A stretch of 64,000 nucleotides of DNA from Thiomicrorhabdus sp965602805 (GTDB lineage Bacteria; Pseudomonadota; Gammaproteobacteria; Thiomicrospirales; Thiomicrospiraceae). Within the stretch, counting starts at the first letter, position 1; every line of letters starts with the position of its first letter. This document shows, one piece after another, positions 54,516 through 63,385 of this stretch. A program made the translations under genes and the position numbers. The DNA lies in assembly GCA_965602805.1 (NCBI GenBank), contig CBFCZK010000007.1, forward strand, positions 1-64,000, written 5' to 3'. Below the pieces are notes generated by a model. It was not told where the DNA came from. It searched no databases and saw nothing but the letters and a program-made list of their open reading frames with translations.

Positions 54516-54758
54516 TGAACCTAAGCCTAAGCTAATTAGCTGGTCTGTTTCCATGTACTTTACGCAGCCCCTCCCCCCTACATCTTTTTTTATAATAAAA
54601 AGTAGCCGTAACCTCATTTAAATAAAGTTGAATTAACCACTCTTAAAAAGAGGTATAATTACAGCTTATTGGCCAATAAAACCCTTTAGTCGAAGTAAGC
54701 CAAAAAAAATATCTGGATAATACTAAAAAAGTTCAGACTCATTAAAGAAGGCCATTAT

Positions 54759-57215
54759 ATGTTAAGCAACCTCACCATTCGCTCCAAACTAATTTTACTG
54801 GTGTCTATTCCCTTAGTAATTGCCCTCTACTTCGGACTTTCTACAGCAGTCACGACATATCACACTAAGAATGAGATGTCACAACTTACGACCTTAGTGA
54901 CTTTGAGCTCTAAAATGAGTGCTTTGGTGCATGAATCCCAAAAAGAGCGAGGAATGACGGCAGGTTATATTGGTTCAAAAGGTGCCAAGTTTGCCAAAGA
55001 GTTGCCAGAACAACAGGCATTATTCAATCAAAAGCGCCAAGCACTGACCGCAGAGTTGAATACGATTGACCTCAGCCTTTACAAACCCGACTACGTTAAA
55101 TTGGTCGAGAAAAGCTTAGGCCACTTGGCCAAAATCGATGAAATACGTACACAGATTAAGAATTTAGATCTATCGTTAGGCAAGGCTTTAGGGCATTACA
55201 CAACTTTAAATAAGCTTATGATTGCGAATATCGAATACCTCACTCATATTAGCCATAATGCAGAAATTTCTGAGAACATTTTCGCCTTTACAAATTTTTT
55301 GCAATCCAAAGAACGTGCTGGAATTGAACGCGCGGTATTAACCAATACTTTTGCTAACAATACATTTGCTACTGGGTTTTACGAAAAATTCATTGGATTA
55401 GTGACCGCTCAAAAGACGTATATCAATATATTTATCAGCAATACCAATGCAGACAACCTAAGCTTTTACAGCCAAGCGATGAGTGACCCTGCAATTGCAG
55501 AAGTACAAGTTATGCGTGATACGGCTATCCAAAAAGCCTCTACAGGTGGATTTGATGTCGATGCAGGGGTTTGGTTTAAGACCATTACCAAAAAAATCGA
55601 GAAATTAAAATCTATTGAAAATTATCTGACACAACATCTATTACAAGAAACCTCACTGATTGCAAAAACAGCCACCAAGCAGTTCTGGTTGACGCTTGGA
55701 TTACTGCTACTAGCCTTAATCGTAGTCATTATTTTAGCGACTCTCATTGTTCGCAATATCCATCACGCCATCAATAACCTCAAAAACACCATGCAACAAG
55801 TTGAAGAAACGGGTAATTTCGCATTGAAAGTGTCCGTAGATGGTAAGGATGAATTCGCGGAAATCAGCGCGCGTTTTAACACTTTCACACAGCGTTTAAA
55901 ATTAATTATCGATGAATCAAATAATGTATTAGCAAAAGTTGCGAATGGCGATTTCTCGGTGCGTGTCACCGGTGAAGCTCAAGGTGATTTACAAGAGCTT
56001 AAAAATGGCGTAAACCACTCTGCGCAGAGCGTGGAGTTTACTATGCATGCCTTAGGTGAAGTCATGACGGCAATCAGTAATGGTAATTTCAGTGTTCGAA
56101 TGGATGAAAAAATTCCTGATGAATTCCGTCGTACGGTTGACTTGGCAATGCAAAGTATGGAGACAGCCGTTCACGAAATCGGCAGTGTCATCACCAAAAT
56201 AAGCCACGGCGAATTTGATGGCCGTATTACCGCTGAACTGAAGGGAGACATGGATCAGCTTAAAACCAATGTTAACCAATCGGTACAACAGCTTGAAAGT
56301 GGCATGACTGAAATTATTGACTCTATCGTCACGCAAAGTAATGGTGACTTAACCACTCAAGTCAACGGTCACTACGAAGGTGAGCTGAATCGTCTCAAAA
56401 CAGCCTTTAATGAAGGTGGTATAAAACTCAATGAAGTCATCAATGGTGTCATGCAATCTGCAAGTATGGTCAGCCAGGCGAGCCAGGAAGTTGCCAGTGG
56501 TAGCATTGATTTGAATCAACGCACGCAAAGCCAAGCCGCCTCTTTGGAAGAAACGGCTGCTGCGATGGAGGAGTTAACCTCTACCATCAAACATAATACC
56601 GATAATGCGCGTACCGCAGATCAACTGTCCATGAATGCGCGTAGCCAAGCCCAACAGGGTCAAGCAGTCATGTCAGAAAGCATTGAAGCTATCAATGAAA
56701 TCAGTGATTCAAGCAGTAAAATAGAAGCGATTATTGGGCTGATTGACAGCATTGCTTTCCAAACCAACTTGTTGGCGCTGAATGCTGCGGTTGAAGCTGC
56801 ACGTGCCGGTGAACACGGTAGAGGTTTTGCCGTTGTCGCCGCTGAAGTCCGCAATTTAGCCGGTAAATCAGCGGATGCTGCTAAGGATATTAAAAGTTTA
56901 ATTGAACGCTCGGCGAACAGCATTCAAAATGGTTCTGAAAAAATTGAGCATACCAGTAATTCGTTAAGAGAAATCAACGAATCCATCTTGCAGGTAAGCA
57001 GTATTGTTAGTGAAATCTCAGCGGCTTCTCAAGAGCAGCAAATTGGCGTTGAGCAAGTCAATCAGGCGATTACACAAATTGATCAAACAACCCAACAAAA
57101 TGCCGCTTTAGTTGAAGAAACCACGGCGGCTGCAGAATCCATGAATCATGAAAGTGAAGAGTTGAAATCAGCGGTATCAGGCTTTAAAACCAGTGGTAAT
57201 TTATTGCCTCGATAA
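54759..57215 (+). CDS. Methyl-accepting chemotaxis protein with NIT sensor domain
   Basis: An 818-residue chemoreceptor. Helix 1 (about residues 10-30) is followed by a periplasmic nitrate- and nitrite-sensing-type (NIT) domain with HESQKERGMTAGYIGS, and helix 2 lies near residue 310. At least three HAMP-like repeats follow (about 335-560), then the signalling domain with the highly conserved hairpin GIDSIAFQTNLLALNAAVEAA-type block around residue 660-690. It signals to CheA and CheW. The cytoplasmic half is nearly identical to the receptor at 60866-63313. The ligand is inferred from the domain only. Confidence 0.93.
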   Translation: MLSNLTIRSKLILLVSIPLVIALYFGLSTAVTTYHTKNEMSQLTTLVTLSSKMSALVHESQKERGMTAGYIGSKGAKFAKELPEQQALFNQKRQALTAELNTIDLSLYKPDYVKLVEKSLGHLAKIDEIRTQIKNLDLSLGKALGHYTTLNKLMIANIEYLTHISHNAEISENIFAFTNFLQSKERAGIERAVLTNTFANNTFATGFYEKFIGLVTAQKTYINIFISNTNADNLSFYSQAMSDPAIAEVQVMRDTAIQKASTGGFDVDAGVWFKTITKKIEKLKSIENYLTQHLLQETSLIAKTATKQFWLTLGLLLLALIVVIILATLIVRNIHHAINNLKNTMQQVEETGNFALKVSVDGKDEFAEISARFNTFTQRLKLIIDESNNVLAKVANGDFSVRVTGEAQGDLQELKNGVNHSAQSVEFTMHALGEVMTAISNGNFSVRMDEKIPDEFRRTVDLAMQSMETAVHEIGSVITKISHGEFDGRITAELKGDMDQLKTNVNQSVQQLESGMTEIIDSIVTQSNGDLTTQVNGHYEGELNRLKTAFNEGGIKLNEVINGVMQSASMVSQASQEVASGSIDLNQRTQSQAASLEETAAAMEELTSTIKHNTDNARTADQLSMNARSQAQQGQAVMSESIEAINEISDSSSKIEAIIGLIDSIAFQTNLLALNAAVEAARAGEHGRGFAVVAAEVRNLAGKSADAAKDIKSLIERSANSIQNGSEKIEHTSNSLREINESILQVSSIVSEISAASQEQQIGVEQVNQAITQIDQTTQQNAALVEETTAAAESMNHESEELKSAVSGFKTSGNLLPR

Positions 57216-57238
57216 GCACACACTTTTAAAACATTATA

Positions 57239-57273
57239 GGCTGTCTCAGATAACTATTTGATCTAGGACAGCC
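57239..57273 (+). terminator. Hairpin after chemoreceptor 1
   Basis: GGCTGTC pairs with GACAGCC, with an inner AGAT/ATCT pairing. The T-run is poor. A homologous hairpin follows chemoreceptor 2. Confidence 0.5.
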
Positions 57274-57288
57274 GCTAACTTTCACTAT

Positions 57289-57492
57289 GAGACCTTTGCA
57301 CGAGTGAGGTTTGAGATAGAAATAGACGAAAGTACCCCGTGTGGGTATAAAATTTTTCTAATTGAGGCGGAATACGCAGTGGATAGCTAGCTATTCACAA
57401 GTATTCGCCCATCGTAAGTGCCCTTGGGGTACAACGAAAAGTAGGGCTATTTTAGCCATTTATATCCGAGCAGCCAATCGTGCAAAGGTCTC
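57289..57492. mobile_element. 204-bp MITE with 15-bp inverted ends and 5-bp target duplication
   Basis: The ends are perfect inverted repeats, GAGACCTTTGCACGA on the left and its complement on the right. ACTAT flanks both sides (57284-57288 and 57493-57497). There is no coding capacity. An internal inverted pair (GTACCCC near 57330, GGGGTAC near 57425) adds secondary structure. The terminal sequence resembles ends of IS5-type elements, but no full-length partner is in this window. Confidence 0.8.
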
Positions 57493-57497
57493 ACTAT

Positions 57498-57660
57498 AAA
57501 CAATCTTAGTATCGGCCACTCAGTTCTCGACTGAATTCCATTAAAGTTGCATGCTATCGTTTGCCTTCCTCCCTCTCATTTCAAATAGATTAACCTAACA
57601 ACCCAAGTAGTAACCTAAGTAACAATCCATCCTTTCAAAACCGACCATGCCTGGTTACAA
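57498..57660. repeat. Duplicated 3' flank of chemoreceptor, copy A
   Basis: Similar in order to 63386-63540: CAATCT block, TCGACT.AATTCCATTAAA, TGCCTT.C.T.CC, and a decayed palindrome at the end. It shows that the duplication included the downstream region. Confidence 0.65.
57644..57655. repeat. Decayed palindrome copy ACCATGCCTGGT
   Basis: One mismatch from the dodecamer. It aligns with the differently decayed copy at 63524-63535 in the duplicated flank. Confidence 0.6.
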
Positions 57661-57964
57661 GCTTATTGCCAATGCCATTTGGCTTCTGAGCGCTTTGTAC
57701 CTTTCGTGATAGAGAATCAAGATAATTGGGCAAGGAATCATTAGCCACAGATTTTCAAAGGGTACCGTGGCTGTATTTAATACAACCTGTACCGCTGGAA
57801 CATATAGAACGGCTAATATCAACACCACTTCCATGACCACACTAAACCAAACCAAATAATTTTATTGGTTCTGGTTAAACGCCATAAAAAGTCTTCCCAT
57901 GAACATAAGTTAAATACGTTGACCATCTGACAGGTGATGGCACCCAACACTTACTTTGCAAGTT
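57655..57964 (-). pseudogene. Remnant of a cation-transporting P-type ATPase C-terminus
   Basis: Two minus-strand reading frames joined by a frameshift near 57855 give the last helices of a P2-type ATPase. The upstream frame has GAITCQMVNVFNLCSWEDF, matching the conserved end of helix 8-9. The downstream frame has VLILAVLYVPAVQVVLNTA and a basic tail. The rest of the gene (more than 700 residues) is missing. A second one-base slip near the tail would restore the SEAKWHW-type ending also seen at 54457-54515. Confidence 0.7.
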
Positions 57965-58063
57965 ACGCACTTATCTGTAAAATCAAAAGAACATTCAACA
58001 AGCCTAAGCATGTCTAAAAAACCGTCGTCACCTCACGTTAATATTCAACCCCAAGAGCAATAG

Positions 58064-59401
58064 ATGATATTTCAAAACAACCAAAATAAAGCGATTCATA
58101 GAAAACGTAACAAAGCGTTGGGAGTGCCTGAGTTAATTGCGATTGCGCTTGGCGGCATGGTGGGTGGCGGTATCTTTACCATTCTGGGGATTTCGGTCTC
58201 GATGATAGGTGCTTTTACGCCTTTAGCAATCATTATTGGTGGCGTGATTGCCACCATGGCGGCCTATTCTTATATCAAACTGGGGGTGTATTACAAGGAT
58301 GAAGGTGCGACCTATTCATTCTTTAAAAGAACCTTTTATAACTCGCCTTTTTCAGCCTCTCTCATCGGTTGGTTCGTTATATTTGGCTACATCAGCACAC
58401 TGGCGCTTTATGCCTATACCTTTGCGTCCTATGCCATCAGTAGCTTTGCGTTTGCGGATAATGAATGGGTTCGTAAGCTAGTCGCAGGTGGCGTAATTCT
58501 GATTTTCACCCTGATTAATCTCTGGAGTGTCAAAGGCATGGGGAAAATTGAAGATCTTATGGTGTATACCAAACTGGTCATACTGGTGGTTATTTCATTT
58601 GTATTAATTAATAACACTCAAACGAGCTTACCGGTGTTGATACAGAATGAACAGGATATCAGTGTCTTATCTATATTGATTGTGGCTTCGCTTACTTTTG
58701 TAGCTTATGAAGGCTTTCAGTTGGTTATCAATGCCGTCAATGAGATGGAAAGACCTGAAAAAAACATCCCGAAAGCCATCTATTCAGCCATATTCCTGGC
58801 GATTATGATTTATGTCGTGATCTCACTCGGCGCGATACTCGCCATTCCATTTGATGAGATTGTCCAAAACAAAGAGTACGCTTTAGCCTCTGGTGCTGAT
58901 CATATATTAGGCCATTGGGGCACAGACCTTGTAATTATCGGAGCCCTACTGGCGACCAGTAGTGCGATTAGCGGCACGGTATTTGGCGCATCAAGACAAA
59001 TGGCCGTGATTGCCAAAGATGGTTATTTCCCTAGTCTGTTGTCCAAACGCATTAACAACATCCCCGTCTTTGCGATTATCAGCATGTCTTTATTGGCCTT
59101 CCTGTTAGTACTGGCGGGTAGCCTACAAGTCATTCTTGAATTTGGCAGTGTGACCTTTTTACTGGTCTCCTTGTTGATGGCTTACGCCAACTTTAGAATC
59201 CGTCATCTAACCAACTCCTCCTTAGCCATTACCGTAATCTCCATTATTGGACTCTTAGGAGGCACCCTGCTGATTTTTTATTATGAGATTCAAAACCAAC
59301 CTAAACAACTACTCTTTATAGGTGGGATCTACTTGTTATTAACCCTAGGCGCTTGGCTTTATGCCCGAAAAAAACGCAAGGAAGTATCTTCAACAATATG
59401 A
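58064..59401 (+). CDS. APC family amino acid permease
   Basis: A 445-residue, 12-helix transporter. The family start block ALGVPELIAIALGGMVGGGIFT is present, as are YEGFQLVINAVNEMERPEKNIPKA and SSAISGTVFGASRQMAVIAKDG. The substrate is probably an amino acid, and the exact one is not evident. It follows a 17-codon ORF that ends one base before the start. Confidence 0.9.
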   Translation: MIFQNNQNKAIHRKRNKALGVPELIAIALGGMVGGGIFTILGISVSMIGAFTPLAIIIGGVIATMAAYSYIKLGVYYKDEGATYSFFKRTFYNSPFSASLIGWFVIFGYISTLALYAYTFASYAISSFAFADNEWVRKLVAGGVILIFTLINLWSVKGMGKIEDLMVYTKLVILVVISFVLINNTQTSLPVLIQNEQDISVLSILIVASLTFVAYEGFQLVINAVNEMERPEKNIPKAIYSAIFLAIMIYVVISLGAILAIPFDEIVQNKEYALASGADHILGHWGTDLVIIGALLATSSAISGTVFGASRQMAVIAKDGYFPSLLSKRINNIPVFAIISMSLLAFLLVLAGSLQVILEFGSVTFLLVSLLMAYANFRIRHLTNSSLAITVISIIGLLGGTLLIFYYEIQNQPKQLLFIGGIYLLLTLGAWLYARKKRKEVSSTI

Positions 59402-59540
59402 ATCATCAGGCTGATTAGTTTTATTGTCACCTCTATCATGGCCAGTCTTTTAAAATTTAATCAAAGCAATCTATAAGCTCTAAAAGGAGAATTAGAATTG
59501 CGGATTTAAAACCGTTAATCAGAACAGAATAAACCTTATA

Positions 59541-59552
59541 ACCAGGCCTGGT
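59541..59552. repeat. ACCAGGCCTGGT palindrome, copy 17 (intergenic)
   Basis: Exact dodecamer, extended to TAACCAGGCCTGGTTA. It lies eight bases beyond the stop of the minus-strand LrgB gene, in the gap between convergent genes. Confidence 0.9.
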
Positions 59553-59559
59553 TAAAACA

Positions 59560-60282
59560 TCAAACGTTCTGAATAAAAGATAAAACCAACGGCAGTATCA
59601 ATGCCGAGACAGAGGCCGACAAGGCCATTGCTAGTCCGGCAAACGCACCCATTTGAGGACTGATTTGAAATGAGCGTGCTGTGCCTAAACCGTGTGCCGT
59701 CACCCCCATCGCTACGCCTTTAATGCTGTCGTCTTTAATTCTAAAAACCTTAAATAGCCAACCACCGACCACCGCACCAATCACCCCGGTAATGACCACA
59801 AACACCGCCGTCAAGGTGGGTAAACCACCATTCTTTTCTGAAATCCCCATTGCCACTGGTGCCGTGACCGATTTAGGAATCATCGATAACATGGTCTGCT
59901 CGCTCGCGCCTAAAAACTGCGCAATATAGTAGGCACTGAAGCCTGAAAAACTAATGCCTAATACCAAAGCAATCGACAATGGAATCCACACTCTTTTGAG
60001 TTTTCCTAATTGAAAATACAATGGAATCGCCAAAGCCACTGTCGCCGGTCCAAGCAAGAAGTGAATGAACTGCGCCCCTGAAAAATAGGACTGATAGGAG
60101 ATATTAAACAGGCTTAATATCGTCATAATCATTAAAATCGATAATGCCACCGGATTGAGTAATGGGTTGCCTTGGCCTTTGTTATAAAGCTTTACGGCCA
60201 GTAGATAGCAAATCAGTGTAAGTGCTAGGCCTAATAAAGGACTGGCCGAAAGGTAGACCCAAATAGCGGATTGATTGGTCAT
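59560..60282 (-). CDS. lrgB: LrgB/CidB family membrane protein
   Basis: A 240-residue integral membrane protein with about seven helices and the LrgB core TAPVAMGISEKNGGLPTLTAVFVVITGVIGA and GVTAHGLGTARSF. The family is associated with LrgA/CidA holin-like proteins and with murein-hydrolase control or glycolate-type transport. It overlaps the lrgA stop by one base. Confidence 0.9.
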   Translation of the reverse strand: MTNQSAIWVYLSASPLLGLALTLICYLLAVKLYNKGQGNPLLNPVALSILMIMTILSLFNISYQSYFSGAQFIHFLLGPATVALAIPLYFQLGKLKRVWIPLSIALVLGISFSGFSAYYIAQFLGASEQTMLSMIPKSVTAPVAMGISEKNGGLPTLTAVFVVITGVIGAVVGGWLFKVFRIKDDSIKGVAMGVTAHGLGTARSFQISPQMGAFAGLAMALSASVSALILPLVLSFIQNV

Positions 60283-60644
60283 TATTCAGCCTTCTTCCAG
60301 TTAAGGAGTTTATAGATGGCCATCATCGTCCAAGCGGTGACTAGTAACCCTAGAATGGTACTGACCACCAGCGCAACACTGATGGCGAGCCACTCTTCTT
60401 CTAAGCGCACTAAATGCACCATCACCCCCACCCCCGCTGGAATAAACAGTAAAGACAGGTGGGACAATAACAGTTCAGTCGGTTTTTCCAACTGCTTGGC
60501 AAAAGGCTTTTTGATGACCAGACTCAATAACAGTAACAGCATGCCGACAACGGGGCCAGGGACAGGTAAATCTAGGCTGAGGACAATCAATTCTCCCACC
60601 AATTGATAAACCAATAAAATTGTAATTACCGTTAAAAATGGCAT
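60282..60644 (-). CDS. lrgA: LrgA/CidA family holin-like protein
   Basis: A 120-residue, four-helix protein with LPVPGPVVGMLLLLLSL and LLFIPAGVGVMVH, the LrgA/CidA hallmarks. It forms a two-gene unit with lrgB. Confidence 0.9.
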   Translation of the reverse strand: MPFLTVITILLVYQLVGELIVLSLDLPVPGPVVGMLLLLLSLVIKKPFAKQLEKPTELLLSHLSLLFIPAGVGVMVHLVRLEEEWLAISVALVVSTILGLLVTAWTMMAIYKLLNWKKAE

Positions 60645-60865
60645 CTTTTACCCTCTGTTTTCATCACTTGCATTCATCCCTTAAAAATCATTAAAATCGA
60701 TCTCAAGCCCTTACTCCATACTGCGTAAACCTATACTTATTAACACTACAAAGACTATAAAAAACTTATATTAAATAAGGACAAGCACTCATAAGAAATA
60801 TTTACATACCTTTTTTAAAAAAACTGATAAAGTGACGCTTAATAATGACCACACTGGAGTTTACT

Positions 60866-63313
60866 TTGAAAAAGATTAGCAGCAAAATAATTTTAGGTTT
60901 TTTATTAGCAGGTTTAGTCCCGTTAATAACCTCTAGCATTGTAACTGAAAACATTTCCCACGGTGCCATAGAGCACCTTGCCGAAGCAGAGTTTTCGGCG
61001 ATTCGTGACATAAAAAAAGGTCAAGTTGAAGGGTATTTTTCAGAACGCATGGGCGACATTAATGTTTTGTCAGCCCTGAGCTCTGATCTTTATCAATCCG
61101 AATCAGGAATAGAAGGTGCTATCAATCGAAAAGTTGCCAGTGATCAGAACTTTTTTGAATACTACATGGCAGAATACGGTTATTACGACCTGTTTTTAAT
61201 CGACCCTGACGGTCAGATTTTTTATACCGTTGCCAAAGAAGCCGATTATCAAACCAATCTATTGAACGGTGCTTACAAAGACTCTAATCTAGGCGAGCTG
61301 TTCCGCAAAGTATCTCAGCAAGAAGGCGCAGCACTGGTTGACTTTGCCGCTTACGCGCCCTCCAATGGCGACCCGGCCGCCTTCATTGCCAAACGTATAA
61401 TGAACGGCAATGAACTATTGGGCGTGGTCGCTTTACAGATTCCGCTGGATCCAATCAATGCGATTATGCAGACCCGCTCAGGCATGGGTGAATCCGGTGA
61501 GTCCTATCTGGTCGGCTCAGATCTATTGATGCGCTCTGATTCTTATCTGGACCCTAAAAACCACAGTGTTTTAGCCTCTTTTCATAAGCCTGAAACGGGC
61601 AAAGTCGACACGGCAGGTGCCAAACAAGCCCTTGCTGGCAAAACCGCTGTCGAGGTTATTATAGATTACAATGGCAACCCAGTTATTTCCGCCTATGCGC
61701 CACTTAATCTGCCCGGCCTTAACTGGGCGATTCTGGCGGAAATCGATGTTGCTGAAGCCTTTATACCGATTTATCAGATTCAAAAAATGGCGTTGATAAT
61801 TGGCGTGATTATGGCACTTATTATCATAATATTTGCGCTGTTTTATGCGCGCCTTTTAAGTCGCCCTATTTTGCAATTAACCGATGCCATGAAACAAGTA
61901 AGCACTGGCTTTGATTTTTCAAAATCCTGCACCATTACGGCCCAGGATGAAATCGGTCAAGCCGCTGAAGCCTTTAATGATTTACTGAAAAACACCTCTC
62001 AAGCTTTAGTCGATGTCAATTCCACAATGACCGACATCGCCAACGGAAAATTTGAAAGCCGCATTACAACTGACCTCAAAGGTGACTTAGGCACGCTTAA
62101 AGACGGCGTTAATGCCTCGGCAAACAGTGTCGACTTTACCATGCAGGCATTGGGTACCGTCATGGATGCCATCAGCAACGGTGACTTCAGTGTACGTATG
62201 GATAAAAAAATCCCAGGCGAGTTCCGCACGACTGTAGATAATGCCATGCAAAGTATGGACACCGCTGTCGCCGAATTAGCTGCGGTCATCACTAAGTTAA
62301 GTCAAGGTGAGTTTGATGGACGTATCAGCACTGAACTAAAAGGCGACATGGATCAGCTTAAAACCAATGTTAACCAATCGGTACAACAGCTTGAAAGTGC
62401 TATGTCTGAAATTATTGAGGCGATTGTTGCCCAAAGTGCTGGCGATCTCACAGCGCAGGTCAATGGACACTACGAAGGTGAACTGGAGCGTCTAAAACTA
62501 GCCTTTAATGAAGGCGGTAGCAAACTAAACCAAGTCATCAATGGGGTGATGCAATCTGCCGATTCCGTCAGTCAAGCGAGCCAAGAAGTGGCCAGTGGCA
62601 GTATGGATTTGAATCAACGTACTCAAAGCCAAGCCGCGTCTTTAGAAGAAACAGCGGCTGCGATGGAGGAACTCACCTCTACCATCAAACACAATACCGA
62701 TAATGCGCGTACCGCAGATCAACTGTCCATGAATGCGCGTAGCCAAGCCCAACAGGGTCAAGCAGTCATGTCAGAAAGCATCGAGGCCATCAACGAAATC
62801 AGTGAGTCAAGCAGTAAAATATCAGAAATTATTGGACTCATTGACAGTATCGCATTCCAAACCAATTTATTGGCATTGAACGCCGCCGTAGAGGCGGCGC
62901 GTGCAGGGGAACATGGTCGTGGTTTTGCCGTAGTCGCCGCAGAAGTGCGTAATTTGGCAGGTAAATCAGCGGATGCGGCTAAGGATATTAAAGGTTTGAT
63001 TGAACGCTCGGCGAACAGCATTCAAAATGGTTCGGAAAAAATTGAACAGACCAGTCATTCGTTAAAAGAGATCAATGAATCCATATTGCAAGTCAGCAGT
63101 ATCGTCAGTGAAATATCGGCTGCATCGCAAGAGCAGCAAGTGGGGGTTGAGCAAGTCAATCAGGCGATTACTCAAATAGACCAAACAACCCAGCAAAATG
63201 CCGCTTTAGTTGAAGAAACCACTGCCGCGGCTGAATCTATGAGCAATGAAAGTGAACAATTGAAATCAGCGGTATCAGGCTTTAAAGCCAGTGGTAATTT
63301 ATTGCTTCAGTAA
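60866..63313 (+). CDS. Methyl-accepting chemotaxis protein with Cache-type sensor domain
   Basis: About 815 residues. The ATG at 60845 has no ribosome site, while TTG at 60866 has GGAG nine bases upstream and gives a standard receptor start (KKISSKIILGFLLAGLVPL), so I prefer it. The periplasmic sensor (about residues 30-300) looks double-Cache, with YDLFLIDPDGQIFYTVAKE and LNLPGLNWAILAEID. HAMP-like repeats and a signalling domain follow, almost identical to those at 54759-57215. Confidence 0.92.
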   Translation: MKKISSKIILGFLLAGLVPLITSSIVTENISHGAIEHLAEAEFSAIRDIKKGQVEGYFSERMGDINVLSALSSDLYQSESGIEGAINRKVASDQNFFEYYMAEYGYYDLFLIDPDGQIFYTVAKEADYQTNLLNGAYKDSNLGELFRKVSQQEGAALVDFAAYAPSNGDPAAFIAKRIMNGNELLGVVALQIPLDPINAIMQTRSGMGESGESYLVGSDLLMRSDSYLDPKNHSVLASFHKPETGKVDTAGAKQALAGKTAVEVIIDYNGNPVISAYAPLNLPGLNWAILAEIDVAEAFIPIYQIQKMALIIGVIMALIIIIFALFYARLLSRPILQLTDAMKQVSTGFDFSKSCTITAQDEIGQAAEAFNDLLKNTSQALVDVNSTMTDIANGKFESRITTDLKGDLGTLKDGVNASANSVDFTMQALGTVMDAISNGDFSVRMDKKIPGEFRTTVDNAMQSMDTAVAELAAVITKLSQGEFDGRISTELKGDMDQLKTNVNQSVQQLESAMSEIIEAIVAQSAGDLTAQVNGHYEGELERLKLAFNEGGSKLNQVINGVMQSADSVSQASQEVASGSMDLNQRTQSQAASLEETAAAMEELTSTIKHNTDNARTADQLSMNARSQAQQGQAVMSESIEAINEISESSSKISEIIGLIDSIAFQTNLLALNAAVEAARAGEHGRGFAVVAAEVRNLAGKSADAAKDIKGLIERSANSIQNGSEKIEQTSHSLKEINESILQVSSIVSEISAASQEQQVGVEQVNQAITQIDQTTQQNAALVEETTAAAESMSNESEQLKSAVSGFKASGNLLLQ

Positions 63314-63337
63314 GGCTACCCTTTCTTAAAATACAAA

Positions 63338-63375
63338 GGGCTGTCTAAGGTAACTACGTTTATCGAAGATAGCCC
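63338..63375 (+). terminator. Hairpin after chemoreceptor 2
   Basis: GGGCTGTCT pairs with AGATAGCCC. It is homologous to the hairpin after chemoreceptor 1. Confidence 0.5.
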
Positions 63376-63385
63376 CCAAACTGTA

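Larger units (their letters stand above)
54395..54758. other. Intergenic region upstream of chemoreceptor 1
   Basis: A 364-base gap. It contains a decayed palindrome, a short copy of a P-type ATPase 3' end, and a possible TATAAT at 54654-54659 with TTGAAT about 20 bases upstream. No open reading frame of note. Confidence 0.5.
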
